In this document: piece after piece, positions 1 to 8,234 of the stretch
Layout: every line of letters starts with the position of its first letter
Numbering within the stretch: the stretch's first letter is position 1
Origin: Corynebacterium lujinxingii
Lineage (GTDB): Bacteria; Actinomycetota; Actinomycetes; Mycobacteriales; Mycobacteriaceae
Length of the DNA stretch: 64,000 nucleotides
Direction: 5' to 3'
NCBI RefSeq assembly: GCF_014490555.1
Contig: NZ_CP061032.1
Span: 1,488,001-1,552,000, forward strand
Notes under the pieces: model-generated
What the model saw: the letters and a program-made list of their open reading frames with translations, nothing else
Told to the model about the DNA's origin: nothing
Databases searched by the model: none
Made by a program: the position numbers and the translations under genes

Positions 1-890
1 AAGCGGCGCTCCACCTCACTGCGGTAGCGCAGGTGCGAGTTGTGCACGAGGTACAGCGCCCCGCTGGGCGCAAGCAGGCGCACCGCCGCATCAAGCAGGT
101 GCTGCACAAGCGTGGCGTCGACGGCGGTGCCGTCGTGGAACGGCGGGTTCAGGGCGATGGTGTCGAAGGACGCGTCCGCAAAACGGGAGCCAGCGTCGTC
201 CCACGTCGCATCGATGCCGATGGCACGGGCGGAGAGCACAGCATCCGCGTCCGAGTCGGTGGCTGCCGCGCTCATGCCCCGGGTGACGGATCCGTTGCCG
301 CACCCTAAATCGAGCAGCCTGCCGGGCTCGTCCGGCAGGCAAGATCGCAGCAGTTCGCCGCCGCGGTCCGGCTTCGCACCGGAGAACACGCCACCGATAG
401 CTACGAGCCCGTCGCCGCGCACAGGCTCGTAGGTCACATCCCGCGCGCCGGAAGCAACCAGGCAGCGGAACTTTCCGCGGCCAAGAGAGGCGGCCACATC
501 CTGAAACGACTCCCCCAGCACCGCGTTCATTCCACGGGAGAGGTGCTTATTGTTCGCGCCGAGGACTACCCGGTCCTGTGAAAAGCCGGCGGACGCGATG
601 GAGCGCGCCAGGTAGTCCAGCCGGGCGAGCGACTTGGGCATCTCCCCGATTGCCACGGCGGTGCCGGATGCGCCGGAAAAGTAGTCGTCGATACGCACGT
701 CGCCCACAACTTCTGCGCCGAGCGCACGGGCTTCCTGACAGCGGGTGTGGTCAGGATCCGCAAACACCACTTCCGCACCGGAGGACAGCGCTGCGCGGGT
801 GAGATCCAACGTGGGATCGTTGCAGATGATCACCGCCTCACCTGCTTGGATATCAGCGATGTCCCAAATGAGGCTATCCAGCGTGCGCAA
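1..890 (-). CDS. class I SAM methyltransferase, RsmC/RlmG-like (3' end outside window)
   Basis: Probable rRNA guanine-N2 methyltransferase of the RsmC/RlmG type. The reading frame stays open over 296 codons to the left edge, so the C-terminus is missing. The C-terminal half carries the SAM-binding motif DLGCGNG (residues about 194-200) and the N-methylation motif NPPFHDG (about 248-254). The N-terminal half resembles the degenerate MTase-like domain of RsmC-type proteins. I chose the TTG at 888-890 because a good ribosome binding site (GGAGAGG) lies 9 nt upstream; this overlaps the end of the SUMT gene by 17 nt, suggesting translational coupling. Whether the target is 16S or 23S rRNA cannot be told from this fragment. 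Confidence 0.82.
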   Translation of the reverse strand, partial: MRTLDSLIWDIADIQAGEAVIICNDPTLDLTRAALSSGAEVVFADPDHTRCQEARALGAEVVGDVRIDDYFSGASGTAVAIGEMPKSLARLDYLARSIASAGFSQDRVVLGANNKHLSRGMNAVLGESFQDVAASLGRGKFRCLVASGARDVTYEPVRGDGLVAIGGVFSGAKPDRGGELLRSCLPDEPGRLLDLGCGNGSVTRGMSAAATDSDADAVLSARAIGIDATWDDAGSRFADASFDTIALNPPFHDGTAVDATLVQHLLDAAVRLLAPSGALYLVHNSHLRYRSEVERR

Positions 891-1614
891 GGCCGGCCAC
901 CTCTCCGACGACGTAGACGGCGGGGGCGGCGATGTTGCGGGTTTCCATCTCGTCGGCAAGCGTGGCCGTGGTGGCGAAGAACACCCGCTGCGTATCGGTC
1001 TCGCCTTCCTGGATCACGGCAGCTGGGGTTGCGGGGTCGAGGCCGGCTTCCAGCAGCGCATCCGCGATCGCCCGGGCGTTGCGCACGCCCATCACAACGA
1101 CGATGGTGCCGCCGGTGCGCGCGAGCGCCGACCAATCGACGAGCGACTTCTCGTGCCCCGGAGGCAGGTGGCCGGAGGCAACCGTGAACGCGTGCGTGAC
1201 CCCGCGCTGGGTCACCGGCACCCCAGCGGCCGCCGGCACCGAAATCGCGGAGGTCACCCCCGGCACCACAGAACACTCGAGCCCGGCTGCCGCACAAGCC
1301 TGCAACTCCTCGAAGCCGCGGCCGAACACGTATGGGTCGCCACCTTTCAGCCGCACGACATCCTTGCCGTCGCGCGCGTACGACACCAACATCTCGTTGA
1401 TGCGCTCCTGGGCGACCTGCTTGGCGTAGGGCAGCTTCGCTACATCGACTACCTCCTTGCCGGACAGGTCCAAGAAATCCTCGAGTTCCGCGGACGGGCC
1501 CAAATGGTCCGCAAGGATGACATCCGCAGCCTCCAACGCGCGAAGTCCACGGATGGTAAGCAGGTCCCACCCCCCGGGACCGCCGCCGACAAGAGTGATG
1601 TGGCCGTTACTCAT
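874..1614 (-). CDS. cobA: uroporphyrinogen-III C-methyltransferase (SUMT)
   Basis: Transfers two methyl groups from SAM to uroporphyrinogen III to give precorrin-2, the branch point to siroheme and cobalamin. The 246-residue protein shows the family N-terminus (LVGGGPGGWDLLT, about residues 7-19) and the hallmark RLKGGDPYVFGRG loop, and has the length of a stand-alone SUMT rather than a CysG fusion. The ATG at 1612-1614 is preceded by TAGACT (minus strand, 1623-1628) with 8 nt between, so the mRNA is probably leaderless. It is divergent from selO with only 24 bp between start codons. No other cobalamin or siroheme gene is in the window, so siroheme supply is an equally likely role. Confidence 0.93.
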   Translation of the reverse strand: MSNGHITLVGGGPGGWDLLTIRGLRALEAADVILADHLGPSAELEDFLDLSGKEVVDVAKLPYAKQVAQERINEMLVSYARDGKDVVRLKGGDPYVFGRGFEELQACAAAGLECSVVPGVTSAISVPAAAGVPVTQRGVTHAFTVASGHLPPGHEKSLVDWSALARTGGTIVVVMGVRNARAIADALLEAGLDPATPAAVIQEGETDTQRVFFATTATLADEMETRNIAAPAVYVVGEVAGLAHAG

Positions 1615-1622
1615 ACCGTCAC

Positions 1623-1632
1623 AGTCTAGGGT
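1623..1632. promoter_or_regulatory. overlapping face-to-face -10 elements of cobA and selO
   Basis: Minus strand reads TAGACT (1623-1628), 8 nt before the cobA ATG. Plus strand reads TAGGGT (1627-1632), 6 nt before the selO ATG. The two hexamers share the bases at 1627-1628, so the two promoters cannot easily be occupied together. Both fit the loose actinobacterial TANNNT -10 consensus. The assignment is inferred from position. Confidence 0.5.
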
Positions 1633-1638
1633 GGCACC

Positions 1639-2844
1639 ATGACACGACCCCAGCTCGACCACACACTCGCTGACTCACTACCGGAGCTCGCGCACGAAGA
1701 GACGGGCACACGCTTTGAAAACCCGCAGCTCGTCGCACTGAATGAGCCGCTCGCCCGCGAACTCGGCCTCGACCCCGCTTGGCTGCGAGGCGACGACGGG
1801 CTTGCCTGGCTTTCCGGCGCTGAAGGCGGCCACGCCATGGCCTACGCGGGACACCAGTTCGGCCAGTTCGTTCCGTTGCTTGGCGACGGCCGCGCGCTCC
1901 TGCTCGGCGACATCAACGGCTTCGAAATTCAGCTGAAAGGCTCTGGCCCGACCGCATTTTCGCGGCCTGGTTCGGACGGCGTCGGCGCGATCGGCCCGAT
2001 GCTGCGCGAACACCTCGTGTCCACGTTCATGGACGCGATAGGCGTGCCGACGACACGCTCGCTGGCGGTGCTCACCACCGGTGGGACGGTCATCCGGCAG
2101 CAGGGAGCGGTCCCGGGCGGCATCGAGGTGCGGGTGGCGACAAGCCACCTGCGCGTTGGCACTGTGCAGTACGCCGCGACCCAGTCCGAGGACCTCGTGC
2201 GCAACGTGATGGGCGCGGCCGGGTTCGACGACGCGCGCCAGATGCTGGACACAGTCACTCGTCGCCAGTTCGACTTGGTCGCCCACTGGATGCGCCTCGG
2301 CTTCGTCCACGGAGTGATGAACACCGACAACGCGGCGCTTTCCGGCGAGACGATCGACTACGGCCCCTGCGCGTTCACCGAGCGTTTCGACGCCAACGCG
2401 TCTTTTTCCTCCATCGACCGGATGGGCCGCTATGCGTTTGGCAACCAGCCGACGATTATTGCGTGGAACATGGCGCGGCTGGCTGAGGCAGTCTTCCCGT
2501 TGCTCGGCCAGGAGAAAGTCAACGAGTACGTGGCAACAATCCAGCCGGCCTGGGATGAAGCGTGGGCGCGTTGGATCGGCGACGACCACGACGGGCTGAA
2601 TCAGGCTGCCGACATCACCACCTACAACCGAGAGCACGGCATCAACGGTAAGCCCGGCCCGATTTTCATACCTCGCAACCAGATGCTGCAGGAGGCGATC
2701 GACGCCGCCGAGCAGCGTGGCGAGTACGAGCAATACAACGAGCTGCTCGCCGCGGTAAGTGACCCGTATAACGAAACGGCCGGGCCCGAATGGATGGCCC
2801 GGCCGGAAGGACAGCTGCCCTACGTCACCTTCTGCGGAACGTAG
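1639..2844 (+). CDS. selO: SelO family protein AMPylase (YdiU/UPF0061)
   Basis: SelO is a pseudokinase that transfers AMP from ATP to protein Ser/Thr/Tyr residues and is linked to oxidative stress in studied members. Here 401 residues carry the family stretches IGVPTTRSLAV, GFVHGVMNTDN and TIDYGPCAF, the last two corresponding to the catalytic/metal-binding part. The protein is shorter than the E. coli form (about 480). The C-terminus is intact and ends PYVTFCGT, with a Cys where eukaryotic SelO has selenocysteine. The start ATG is 6 nt after TAGGGT, suggesting a leaderless mRNA; AGGGTGG at 1628-1634 could also act as a weak RBS. Divergent from cobA and convergent with mqo (15 bp gap). Confidence 0.9.
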   Translation: MTRPQLDHTLADSLPELAHEETGTRFENPQLVALNEPLARELGLDPAWLRGDDGLAWLSGAEGGHAMAYAGHQFGQFVPLLGDGRALLLGDINGFEIQLKGSGPTAFSRPGSDGVGAIGPMLREHLVSTFMDAIGVPTTRSLAVLTTGGTVIRQQGAVPGGIEVRVATSHLRVGTVQYAATQSEDLVRNVMGAAGFDDARQMLDTVTRRQFDLVAHWMRLGFVHGVMNTDNAALSGETIDYGPCAFTERFDANASFSSIDRMGRYAFGNQPTIIAWNMARLAEAVFPLLGQEKVNEYVATIQPAWDEAWARWIGDDHDGLNQAADITTYNREHGINGKPGPIFIPRNQMLQEAIDAAEQRGEYEQYNELLAAVSDPYNETAGPEWMARPEGQLPYVTFCGT

Positions 2845-2859
2845 GGCGCGTCGGCGAGG

Positions 2860-4356
2860 TTAGTCGTCGAGACCCAGCGTCTTCTGGGTCCACGCCCACT
2901 GCTCATCGTAGGCTTCCTTGTCGCGCTTGAGCGACTTGCCGTACGTCGGGAACATCTCATGGAGCTTGTCTGCCCAGTCGATCATGTGCTCGCCGAAGCA
3001 GCGCTCCAGCAGCTCGATCATGGCGGCCGGGGTGATGGATGCGCCCGGGGATGCGCCGAGCACGCCGGCGATGGTGCCGTTTTGGTCGTTGACCAGGGCG
3101 GTGCCGAACTCCAGGGTGCCAAAGCGCGGAGCCGCAGCCGGCTTGATCACCTGCACGCGCTGGCCGGCGACGACAACGTCCCAGTCCTTGCCGTCAGCCG
3201 CCGGGTAGTACTCGTGCAGCATGTCCACCTTGCCGTCGAAGTCGCGGAAGACCTCTTGGACCAGGTACTTCACCAGGCCCACGTTGGTGGCGGCGACACC
3301 GAGGTAGGACGGGATGTTGTCCGGACGGATCGACTTGAACAGGTCGAGGTAGGAGCCTTCCTTCAGGAACTTCGGGCTCCAGCCGCCGTACGGGCCGAAC
3401 AGCAGGGACTCTTCGCCGTCGACGACGCGCAAGTCCAAGTGCGGCACCGACATCGGCGGCGCACCCACCTTCGCCTTGCCGTAGACCTTGGCCTTGTGCT
3501 GCTGCACCAGTTCCTGGTTGGTGGTCTTGAGCCACATGCCGGAGATCGGGAAGCCGGCGTAGCCGTGCACCTCCGGAACGCCCGCCTTACGCAGCAGGTC
3601 GAGGGCGTAGCCGCCGGCACCGACGAAGACGAAGCGGGCGCGAACAACCTGCTTGTCACCGGTGTGCACGTTTTTGACGGTAACCTTCCAGAAGTTACCC
3701 TCGCGCTTCAGGTTGACAACCTCGTGGCCGTAGCGGACCTTCGTGCCATTGGCTTTGGCCGCGTCAACAAACTGCTTGGTCAGCGAGCCGTAGTTGATGT
3801 CAGTGCCGGCGTCGGTCCAGGAGATAGCGACCGGCTCCGCGTCAAAGTCGCGGCCCTGCGCCATCAGCGGCAGCTTGTCGGCGAACTCGTCGCGGTCGTC
3901 CGTGAACTGCATGTTCGGGAACATGTGGTTTGCCGAGAGCTTGTCGTAGCGCTTACGCAGGTACTCGATTTGATCCTCGCCCTGCGCGAAGGAGACGTGC
4001 GGAACCGGGTTAATGAAGGCGCGTGGCTGCTTGATCACACCGTTTTCCACTTGGTACGACCAGAATTGGCGCGACAGCTGGAACTTCTCGTTGATCGCCA
4101 TAGCCTTGGAGACGTCGATACGCCCGTTCTTCTCCGGCGTGTAGTTCAGCTCGCACAAGGCGGAGTGACCGGTCCCGGCGTTGTTGAACGGGTAGGAGGA
4201 CTCTTCTGCTGGCCCGTCGAGGCGCTCGAAGATCATCTGGCTCCAGCTGGGCTCCAGCTCATGCAGCATCGAACACAAGGTGGCGCTCATAATGCCGGCG
4301 CCGACGTGCAGGATGTCCACCTCGTCCGCGTACTTGTTACCAACGTTGTCAGACAT
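2860..4356 (-). CDS. mqo: malate:quinone oxidoreductase
   Basis: FAD-dependent peripheral membrane enzyme that oxidises malate to oxaloacetate and passes electrons to menaquinone; the main malate oxidation route in corynebacteria. The 498-residue protein begins with the dinucleotide-binding motif ILHVGAGIMSATL (about residues 15-27) and has the usual family length, with typical segments such as HVSFAQGEDQI and GASPGASITP. The ATG is preceded by an AAAGGATG-type RBS. It is divergent from a hydrolase gene; the 129-bp spacer holds TATTAT as a possible mqo -10. Confidence 0.97.
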   Translation of the reverse strand: MSDNVGNKYADEVDILHVGAGIMSATLCSMLHELEPSWSQMIFERLDGPAEESSYPFNNAGTGHSALCELNYTPEKNGRIDVSKAMAINEKFQLSRQFWSYQVENGVIKQPRAFINPVPHVSFAQGEDQIEYLRKRYDKLSANHMFPNMQFTDDRDEFADKLPLMAQGRDFDAEPVAISWTDAGTDINYGSLTKQFVDAAKANGTKVRYGHEVVNLKREGNFWKVTVKNVHTGDKQVVRARFVFVGAGGYALDLLRKAGVPEVHGYAGFPISGMWLKTTNQELVQQHKAKVYGKAKVGAPPMSVPHLDLRVVDGEESLLFGPYGGWSPKFLKEGSYLDLFKSIRPDNIPSYLGVAATNVGLVKYLVQEVFRDFDGKVDMLHEYYPAADGKDWDVVVAGQRVQVIKPAAAPRFGTLEFGTALVNDQNGTIAGVLGASPGASITPAAMIELLERCFGEHMIDWADKLHEMFPTYGKSLKRDKEAYDEQWAWTQKTLGLDD

Positions 4357-4485
4357 GCGTAGTCATCCTTTGAGAGTTTCGACAATTTTGGGGTACCGCC
4401 ATAATACGTCGACGCGTACGCGAAATCGCATAAGGCTTGACGACGACACAGAACACACCGAACCCGCATCAGTATCATCAGTCAC
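4357..4485. promoter_or_regulatory. divergent mqo / hydrolase promoter region
   Basis: For the plus-strand hydrolase, TATCAT at 4473-4478 ends 7 nt before the ATG at 4486 and no RBS is visible, so the transcript is probably leaderless. For mqo the minus strand shows TATTAT around 4400 and a leader with an RBS. GCTTGACGACGA at 4435-4446 is the reverse complement of the dispersed TCGTCGNYAAGC motif. GC-rich short palindromes (CGTCGACG, ACGCGTACGCG) lie near 4408-4422. Confidence 0.45.
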
Positions 4486-5496
4486 ATGACTCAGCGAAAC
4501 GAAATAACCGTTCATTCTCTCGACTGGAAACCGGACGTGCTCGGGGACAATTTCGAGCAGGCCCGGCTGCAATTAGCAAAGGACCCGGATTCCGGGAAGC
4601 ACCCGGAGGCGGTGCTGGTGCGCGACGTGCGGTCGTCGCAAAGCAACCTGCCCGCGGTGCTGTGGGTCCACGGCATGTCGGACTACTTCTTCCAATCGCA
4701 CGTGGCCGACGAGTTTCACGAGCACGGCTACCCGTTTTACGCGCTCGATCTGCGCCGCTGCGGCCGCGCGCACAAGAAGGGACAGCGCTGGCATTTCACG
4801 CTGGATATGCGCCGCTACTTCGAAGAACTCACGCTCGCGCTGCGGATCCTGGCGCGCGAACACGGTTCCGTTGTCGTACTCGCGCATTCCACGGGCGGGC
4901 TGATTGTCCCGCTGTGGGCAGACGACCTGCGACGCAATTCGCCGGACGACCACGCGTTAATCAAAGGCATCGAACTCAACAGCCCGTGGCTGGACCTGCA
5001 GTTCCCGTCGTGGATGGTCAAGCCGCTTAAGCCGGTGCTCAAATCGGTCGGTGCGATCTTCCCGTCACTTCCGCTCCCCGGCGGCAGCCTGGGCACGTAC
5101 GGCACGTCGATCCACGACGCCGAGCACGGCGAGTGGAGCTTTAACACGAAATGGAAACCGCTCGACGGCCACCGCAAGTACGTCGGCTGGATCCGCGCTG
5201 TGATCAAGGCGCAGGAACCGATCCATGCGGGCAAGATCGACACCGGCGTGCCAACGCTGACGCTGCGCTCGTCGCACTCGTACCTCAACCAGAAGTACTC
5301 CCCCGCCGCCGACACCGCGGATACTGTCTTAGACGTCGAGCAAATCCAACGCTGGGCGCCGACGCTTGCCGACGACGCCCGCGTCGAAGTCATCGACGGC
5401 GCCCGCCACGACGTGTTCCTCTCCGAGCGCCACGCCCGGGAGGCCGCGTTTAAGGCCACGTTCGCGTGGCTAGACGGTCTCAACCGCGCGCAGTAA
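4486..5496 (+). CDS. alpha/beta hydrolase (lysophospholipase-like)
   Basis: Serine hydrolase of the alpha/beta fold, 336 residues. The nucleophile elbow is VLAHSTGGL with Ser about residue 135, the oxyanion-side segment is WVHGMSDYF (60-68), and a late His (GARHDVFLS, about 313) probably completes the triad. It has no signal peptide, so it is predicted cytosolic. The substrate cannot be assigned. It sits between mqo and mtr, an order I recall from other corynebacteria. The start is taken from the probable leaderless promoter TATCAT (4473-4478). Mtr follows 41 bp downstream with its own strong RBS. Confidence 0.88.
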   Translation: MTQRNEITVHSLDWKPDVLGDNFEQARLQLAKDPDSGKHPEAVLVRDVRSSQSNLPAVLWVHGMSDYFFQSHVADEFHEHGYPFYALDLRRCGRAHKKGQRWHFTLDMRRYFEELTLALRILAREHGSVVVLAHSTGGLIVPLWADDLRRNSPDDHALIKGIELNSPWLDLQFPSWMVKPLKPVLKSVGAIFPSLPLPGGSLGTYGTSIHDAEHGEWSFNTKWKPLDGHRKYVGWIRAVIKAQEPIHAGKIDTGVPTLTLRSSHSYLNQKYSPAADTADTVLDVEQIQRWAPTLADDARVEVIDGARHDVFLSERHAREAAFKATFAWLDGLNRAQ

Positions 5497-5537
5497 CGTC
5501 GAGACGCAACCCATACGTTTATATAGAGGAGACGACT

Positions 5538-6950
5538 ATGCCTGATTCGGCCACCAATGCCACCCACTTTGACCTGATTATCGTGGGCGCCGGTTCCGGC
5601 AACTCGATCCTCACCCCGGATTTCGACGACAAGAACGTCGCGTTGGTTGAGAAGGGCGCGTTCGGCGGCACGTGCCTCAACGTCGGCTGCATCCCGACCA
5701 AGATGTACGTCCTCGCCGCCGAGCACGCGTTCGCAGCCCGGGAGGCCGGCAAACTCGGCGTGGACTTGGAGTACAACGGCGCGGACTGGGCCGCGATCCG
5801 TGAGCGCGTCTTTGACAACCGCATCGACTTGATCGCTAAAGGCGGCGAGGACTACCGACGCAACGGATGCCCGAACGTCACCGTCTACGACATGGAGGCG
5901 TCCTTTGTCGGACCAAAGACCCTGAAAACCGGGCGCGCCGGCGAGGAGGAGACGATCACTGCGGACACGATCATCCTCGCCGCGGGCGCACGCCCGTTCA
6001 TCCCTGAGTGGGCTGAAGGTATCGAGTACCACACCAACGAGGACATCATGCGTCTCGACGAGCAGCCCAAATCGCTGACCATCGTCGGCGGCGGCTTCAT
6101 TGCAATGGAGTTCGCGCACGTCTTTGACGCTCTCGGCACCGAGGTCACCGTGATCAACCGCTCCCCGCTCCTGCGCGCCCTCGATGAGGATCTGCGCGAG
6201 CCCTTCAACGACATCGCCGCCAAGCGCTACACCACCCACATCGGACGCACCGTGAAAGCAGCGACCCAGGGCGACGACGGTGTCACGCTAACGCTTGACG
6301 ACGACACCGCTGTCACCTCCGAGGCCCTCCTCATTGCAACGGGCCGCGTTCCGAACAGCGACACACTAAACGTCGCGGCCGGCGGCCTGGAGATCCAACC
6401 GGATGGGCACGTGAAGGTCGACGAGTACGGACGCACCACCGCCGACGGCGTGTGGTCGCTTGGAGACCTGTCCTCGCCGTACATGCTCAAGCACGTCGCC
6501 AACGCGGAGACCCGCGCCGTGACCCACAACGTGCTGGCCACATGGGGCGAAACGGACGATCTGGTGCCGATGCCGCACGACCACGTGCCATCGGCTGTGT
6601 TTACCCACCCGCAGATCGCCACGGTGGGCATGACCGAGCAGCAGGCGAGCGACGCCGGCCACGACGTGACCGTGAAAGTGCAAAACTACGGCGACGTGGC
6701 ATACGGCTGGGGCCTGGAGGACAGCACCGGCATTGTGAAGCTGGTCGCCGACCGCTCCACCGGCAAGTTGCTTGGCGCGCACTACATGGGCCCGCAGGCC
6801 TCCACTCTCATCCACCAGATGATCACCGTGATGGCGTACGACTTAGATCTGCGGGACTTCCCACGTAGCCAATATTGGATCCACCCGGCTCTTTCCGAAG
6901 TTACCGAAAACGCGATCCTCGGCCTCGACCTGACCTTCAAAGAAGTCTAA
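5538..6950 (+). CDS. mtr: mycothione reductase
   Basis: NADPH- and FAD-dependent disulfide reductase that regenerates mycothiol (MSH), the actinobacterial glutathione substitute, from its disulfide. The 470-residue protein has the FAD motif IIVGAGSGNS (14-23), the redox pair in GGTCLNVGCIPTKM (Cys46, Cys51), a second Rossmann motif IVGGGFIAME, and the C-terminal HPALSEVTEN segment with the catalytic His-Glu dyad. The ATG at 5538 is chosen over an in-frame upstream codon (5466, inside the hydrolase gene) because GAGGAG lies just upstream. Probably cotranscribed with the hydrolase. Confidence 0.96.
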   Translation: MPDSATNATHFDLIIVGAGSGNSILTPDFDDKNVALVEKGAFGGTCLNVGCIPTKMYVLAAEHAFAAREAGKLGVDLEYNGADWAAIRERVFDNRIDLIAKGGEDYRRNGCPNVTVYDMEASFVGPKTLKTGRAGEEETITADTIILAAGARPFIPEWAEGIEYHTNEDIMRLDEQPKSLTIVGGGFIAMEFAHVFDALGTEVTVINRSPLLRALDEDLREPFNDIAAKRYTTHIGRTVKAATQGDDGVTLTLDDDTAVTSEALLIATGRVPNSDTLNVAAGGLEIQPDGHVKVDEYGRTTADGVWSLGDLSSPYMLKHVANAETRAVTHNVLATWGETDDLVPMPHDHVPSAVFTHPQIATVGMTEQQASDAGHDVTVKVQNYGDVAYGWGLEDSTGIVKLVADRSTGKLLGAHYMGPQASTLIHQMITVMAYDLDLRDFPRSQYWIHPALSEVTENAILGLDLTFKEV

Positions 6951-7272
6951 ACCTTTGCTTCACCCCCTCTTTTGGGGGCCAAGTCACATTTGCACAACAT
7001 TCGACTCAAAAGTTGCCAAAAGCCCACGTCGATTAGTTCGGAAACCTTGCAGACTTCACAGCCGACATTGAGGTTGCCCAACTTTGGGATGGTTTTTGCA
7101 TGAAATTGCAGAGGGGACTTGCACGGGGCCACAAGGCTTCGGCTATTGTCGATGCAGACACCGGGACCGAGCCCCCAAGGCTTGCTATCGGTCCTAGGAG
7201 CTCAATGCCCCTGGACTTCTTTGAATTCCACCCGGACGTCGTGCAAGAACTATCAGAGAAGGATTTCGTTTC
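6951..7272 (+). promoter_or_regulatory. gene-free 322-bp leader region before the secreted-protein pair
   Basis: No credible ORF is present. The region is AT-richer than its flanks. TATTGT at about 7144-7149 is a possible -10, which would give a 5' UTR of roughly 115 nt. Inside that UTR, GGACCGA (7164-7170) pairs with TCGGTCC (7188-7194), a 7-bp stem. An RBS (GAAGGA) precedes the ATG at 7273. The long structured leader suggests post-transcriptional control, which is inference. Confidence 0.4.
6963..6978 (+). terminator. possible terminator hairpin after mtr
   Basis: CCCCC-TCTTTT-GGGGG, a short G:C stem starting 12 nt after the mtr stop. It lacks a clear U tract, so termination may be weak. 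Confidence 0.4.
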
Positions 7273-7680
7273 ATGCGTAATTTCCGTAAGGCAGCCCTCG
7301 CCGGCGCAACCGCCGTCGCTGTGGCATTCGGCTCCACCGCAGTCGCAACCGCAGAGACCACTGAGGACACCACCGCGGCAGAGAACACCTACGTCGCACC
7401 GTCCCGTCCGGTCGAAGACAAGGACGGCAAGGACGGCGTCGAGCCGGCTTCCTCCGAGAAGATCACCCACTCCGAGTGGCTCCAGTTCCGCGACGAGGAC
7501 GGCAACCTGCGCGGCACCGACGGTCGGGCAATCTTCGGCGAGAAGGACAACTTCGACGCACAGCCGCAATACGCCAAGCTCGCCTACGGCGCAACCATCT
7601 TCACCGTTGTCTCCGCGCTCGTCGGTCTTATCGTTGGCCCGCTGTACAACTTCATCGTCCACGGCGACGTCCAGTTCTAA
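7273..7680 (+). CDS. small secreted/membrane-anchored protein (copy 1)
   Basis: Function not recognised. The 135-residue protein has a Sec signal peptide (MRNFRKAALAGATAVAVA, cleavage probably after ATA at about residue 27), an acidic, Thr/Glu/Asp-rich middle of about 75 residues without cysteines, and one C-terminal hydrophobic segment (about 110-128, FTVVSALVGLIVGPLYNF). It should therefore be exported and anchored by its C-terminus. The next gene encodes a protein of the same plan with a nearly identical N-terminus, so the two look like a duplication. RBS GAAGGA lies 9 nt upstream. Confidence 0.85.
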   Translation: MRNFRKAALAGATAVAVAFGSTAVATAETTEDTTAAENTYVAPSRPVEDKDGKDGVEPASSEKITHSEWLQFRDEDGNLRGTDGRAIFGEKDNFDAQPQYAKLAYGATIFTVVSALVGLIVGPLYNFIVHGDVQF

Positions 7681-7733
7681 GTTCGCGGATTTCCGCTAAC
7701 CAACTCCAACTCACTTTCGAAAGAAGGAAAACG

Positions 7734-8153
7734 ATGCGTAACTTCCGCACCGCTGCAGTTGCTACCGCAACCGCTCTGACCGTCGTTGCTGGCGGCACCG
7801 CAATCGCCTCCGCTGAGGAAGGCACCACCGAGACCACCTCCAACGACAAGGCCGTCGTCTTCGTCGGCAAGCAGAAGGAGACCGATAAGGACTTCGGCGA
7901 GGTTGTCAGCGACGGCACCAAGGGCCTGTTCGATGGCAAGGGTTCTTCCCAGTACTTCAATGATGAGCAGGATCCGTTCTACCCGACCGACGCCTTCGGC
8001 AACACCACCAACGCTGAGGATGTCCCGCAGTGGGCTCGCTACTGGATTGATGGCTCCATCGTCGCTGCCATCGGCGCCCTGGTTGGCCTCGTCATCGCTG
8101 GCTTCAACTTCGCCTTCTACAACGGCTGGCTGGAGCACCCGCTCTCCCGCTAA
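7734..8153 (+). CDS. small secreted/membrane-anchored protein (copy 2)
   Basis: Function not recognised; 139 residues, same architecture as its upstream neighbour: signal peptide starting MRNFRTAAVATATALTVVAG with an ASA cleavage site, a charged central region of about 75 residues, and a C-terminal hydrophobic helix (SIVAAIGALVGLVIAGFNF). It differs from copy 1 in the middle region (Phe/Asp/Thr-rich, with FNDEQDPFYPTDAFG). The RBS AAGAAGGA lies before the ATG, 53 bp after the first gene, so the two are probably cotranscribed; a strong terminator follows. Candidates are envelope or porin-associated components, but nothing in the sequence proves this. Confidence 0.85.
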   Translation: MRNFRTAAVATATALTVVAGGTAIASAEEGTTETTSNDKAVVFVGKQKETDKDFGEVVSDGTKGLFDGKGSSQYFNDEQDPFYPTDAFGNTTNAEDVPQWARYWIDGSIVAAIGALVGLVIAGFNFAFYNGWLEHPLSR

Positions 8154-8177
8154 GCCATAGCGCTTGAGCAGAAGCTG

Positions 8178-8205
8178 AAACCCCGTCGCTTAGGCGACGG
8201 GGTTT
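8178..8205 (+). terminator. rho-independent terminator after the secreted-protein pair
   Basis: CCCCGTCGC (8181-8189), loop TTAG, GCGACGGGG (8194-8202), flanked by AAA and TTT and followed by a T-rich stretch. Very convincing. Confidence 0.85.
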
Positions 8206-8234
8206 CTTGCTGTTTAAGACCGGCCTAGAAGCGC

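Noticed and set aside
1639..2844. SelO truncated at the C-terminus
   Set aside because: The conserved end with its Cys is present; the shortness comes from internal and N-terminal differences.
2959..4362. 467-codon plus-strand open frame opposite mqo
   Set aside because: Antisense shadow of a high-GC gene; low-complexity Val/Ala/Arg/Asp composition, no motif, while mqo itself is unmistakable.
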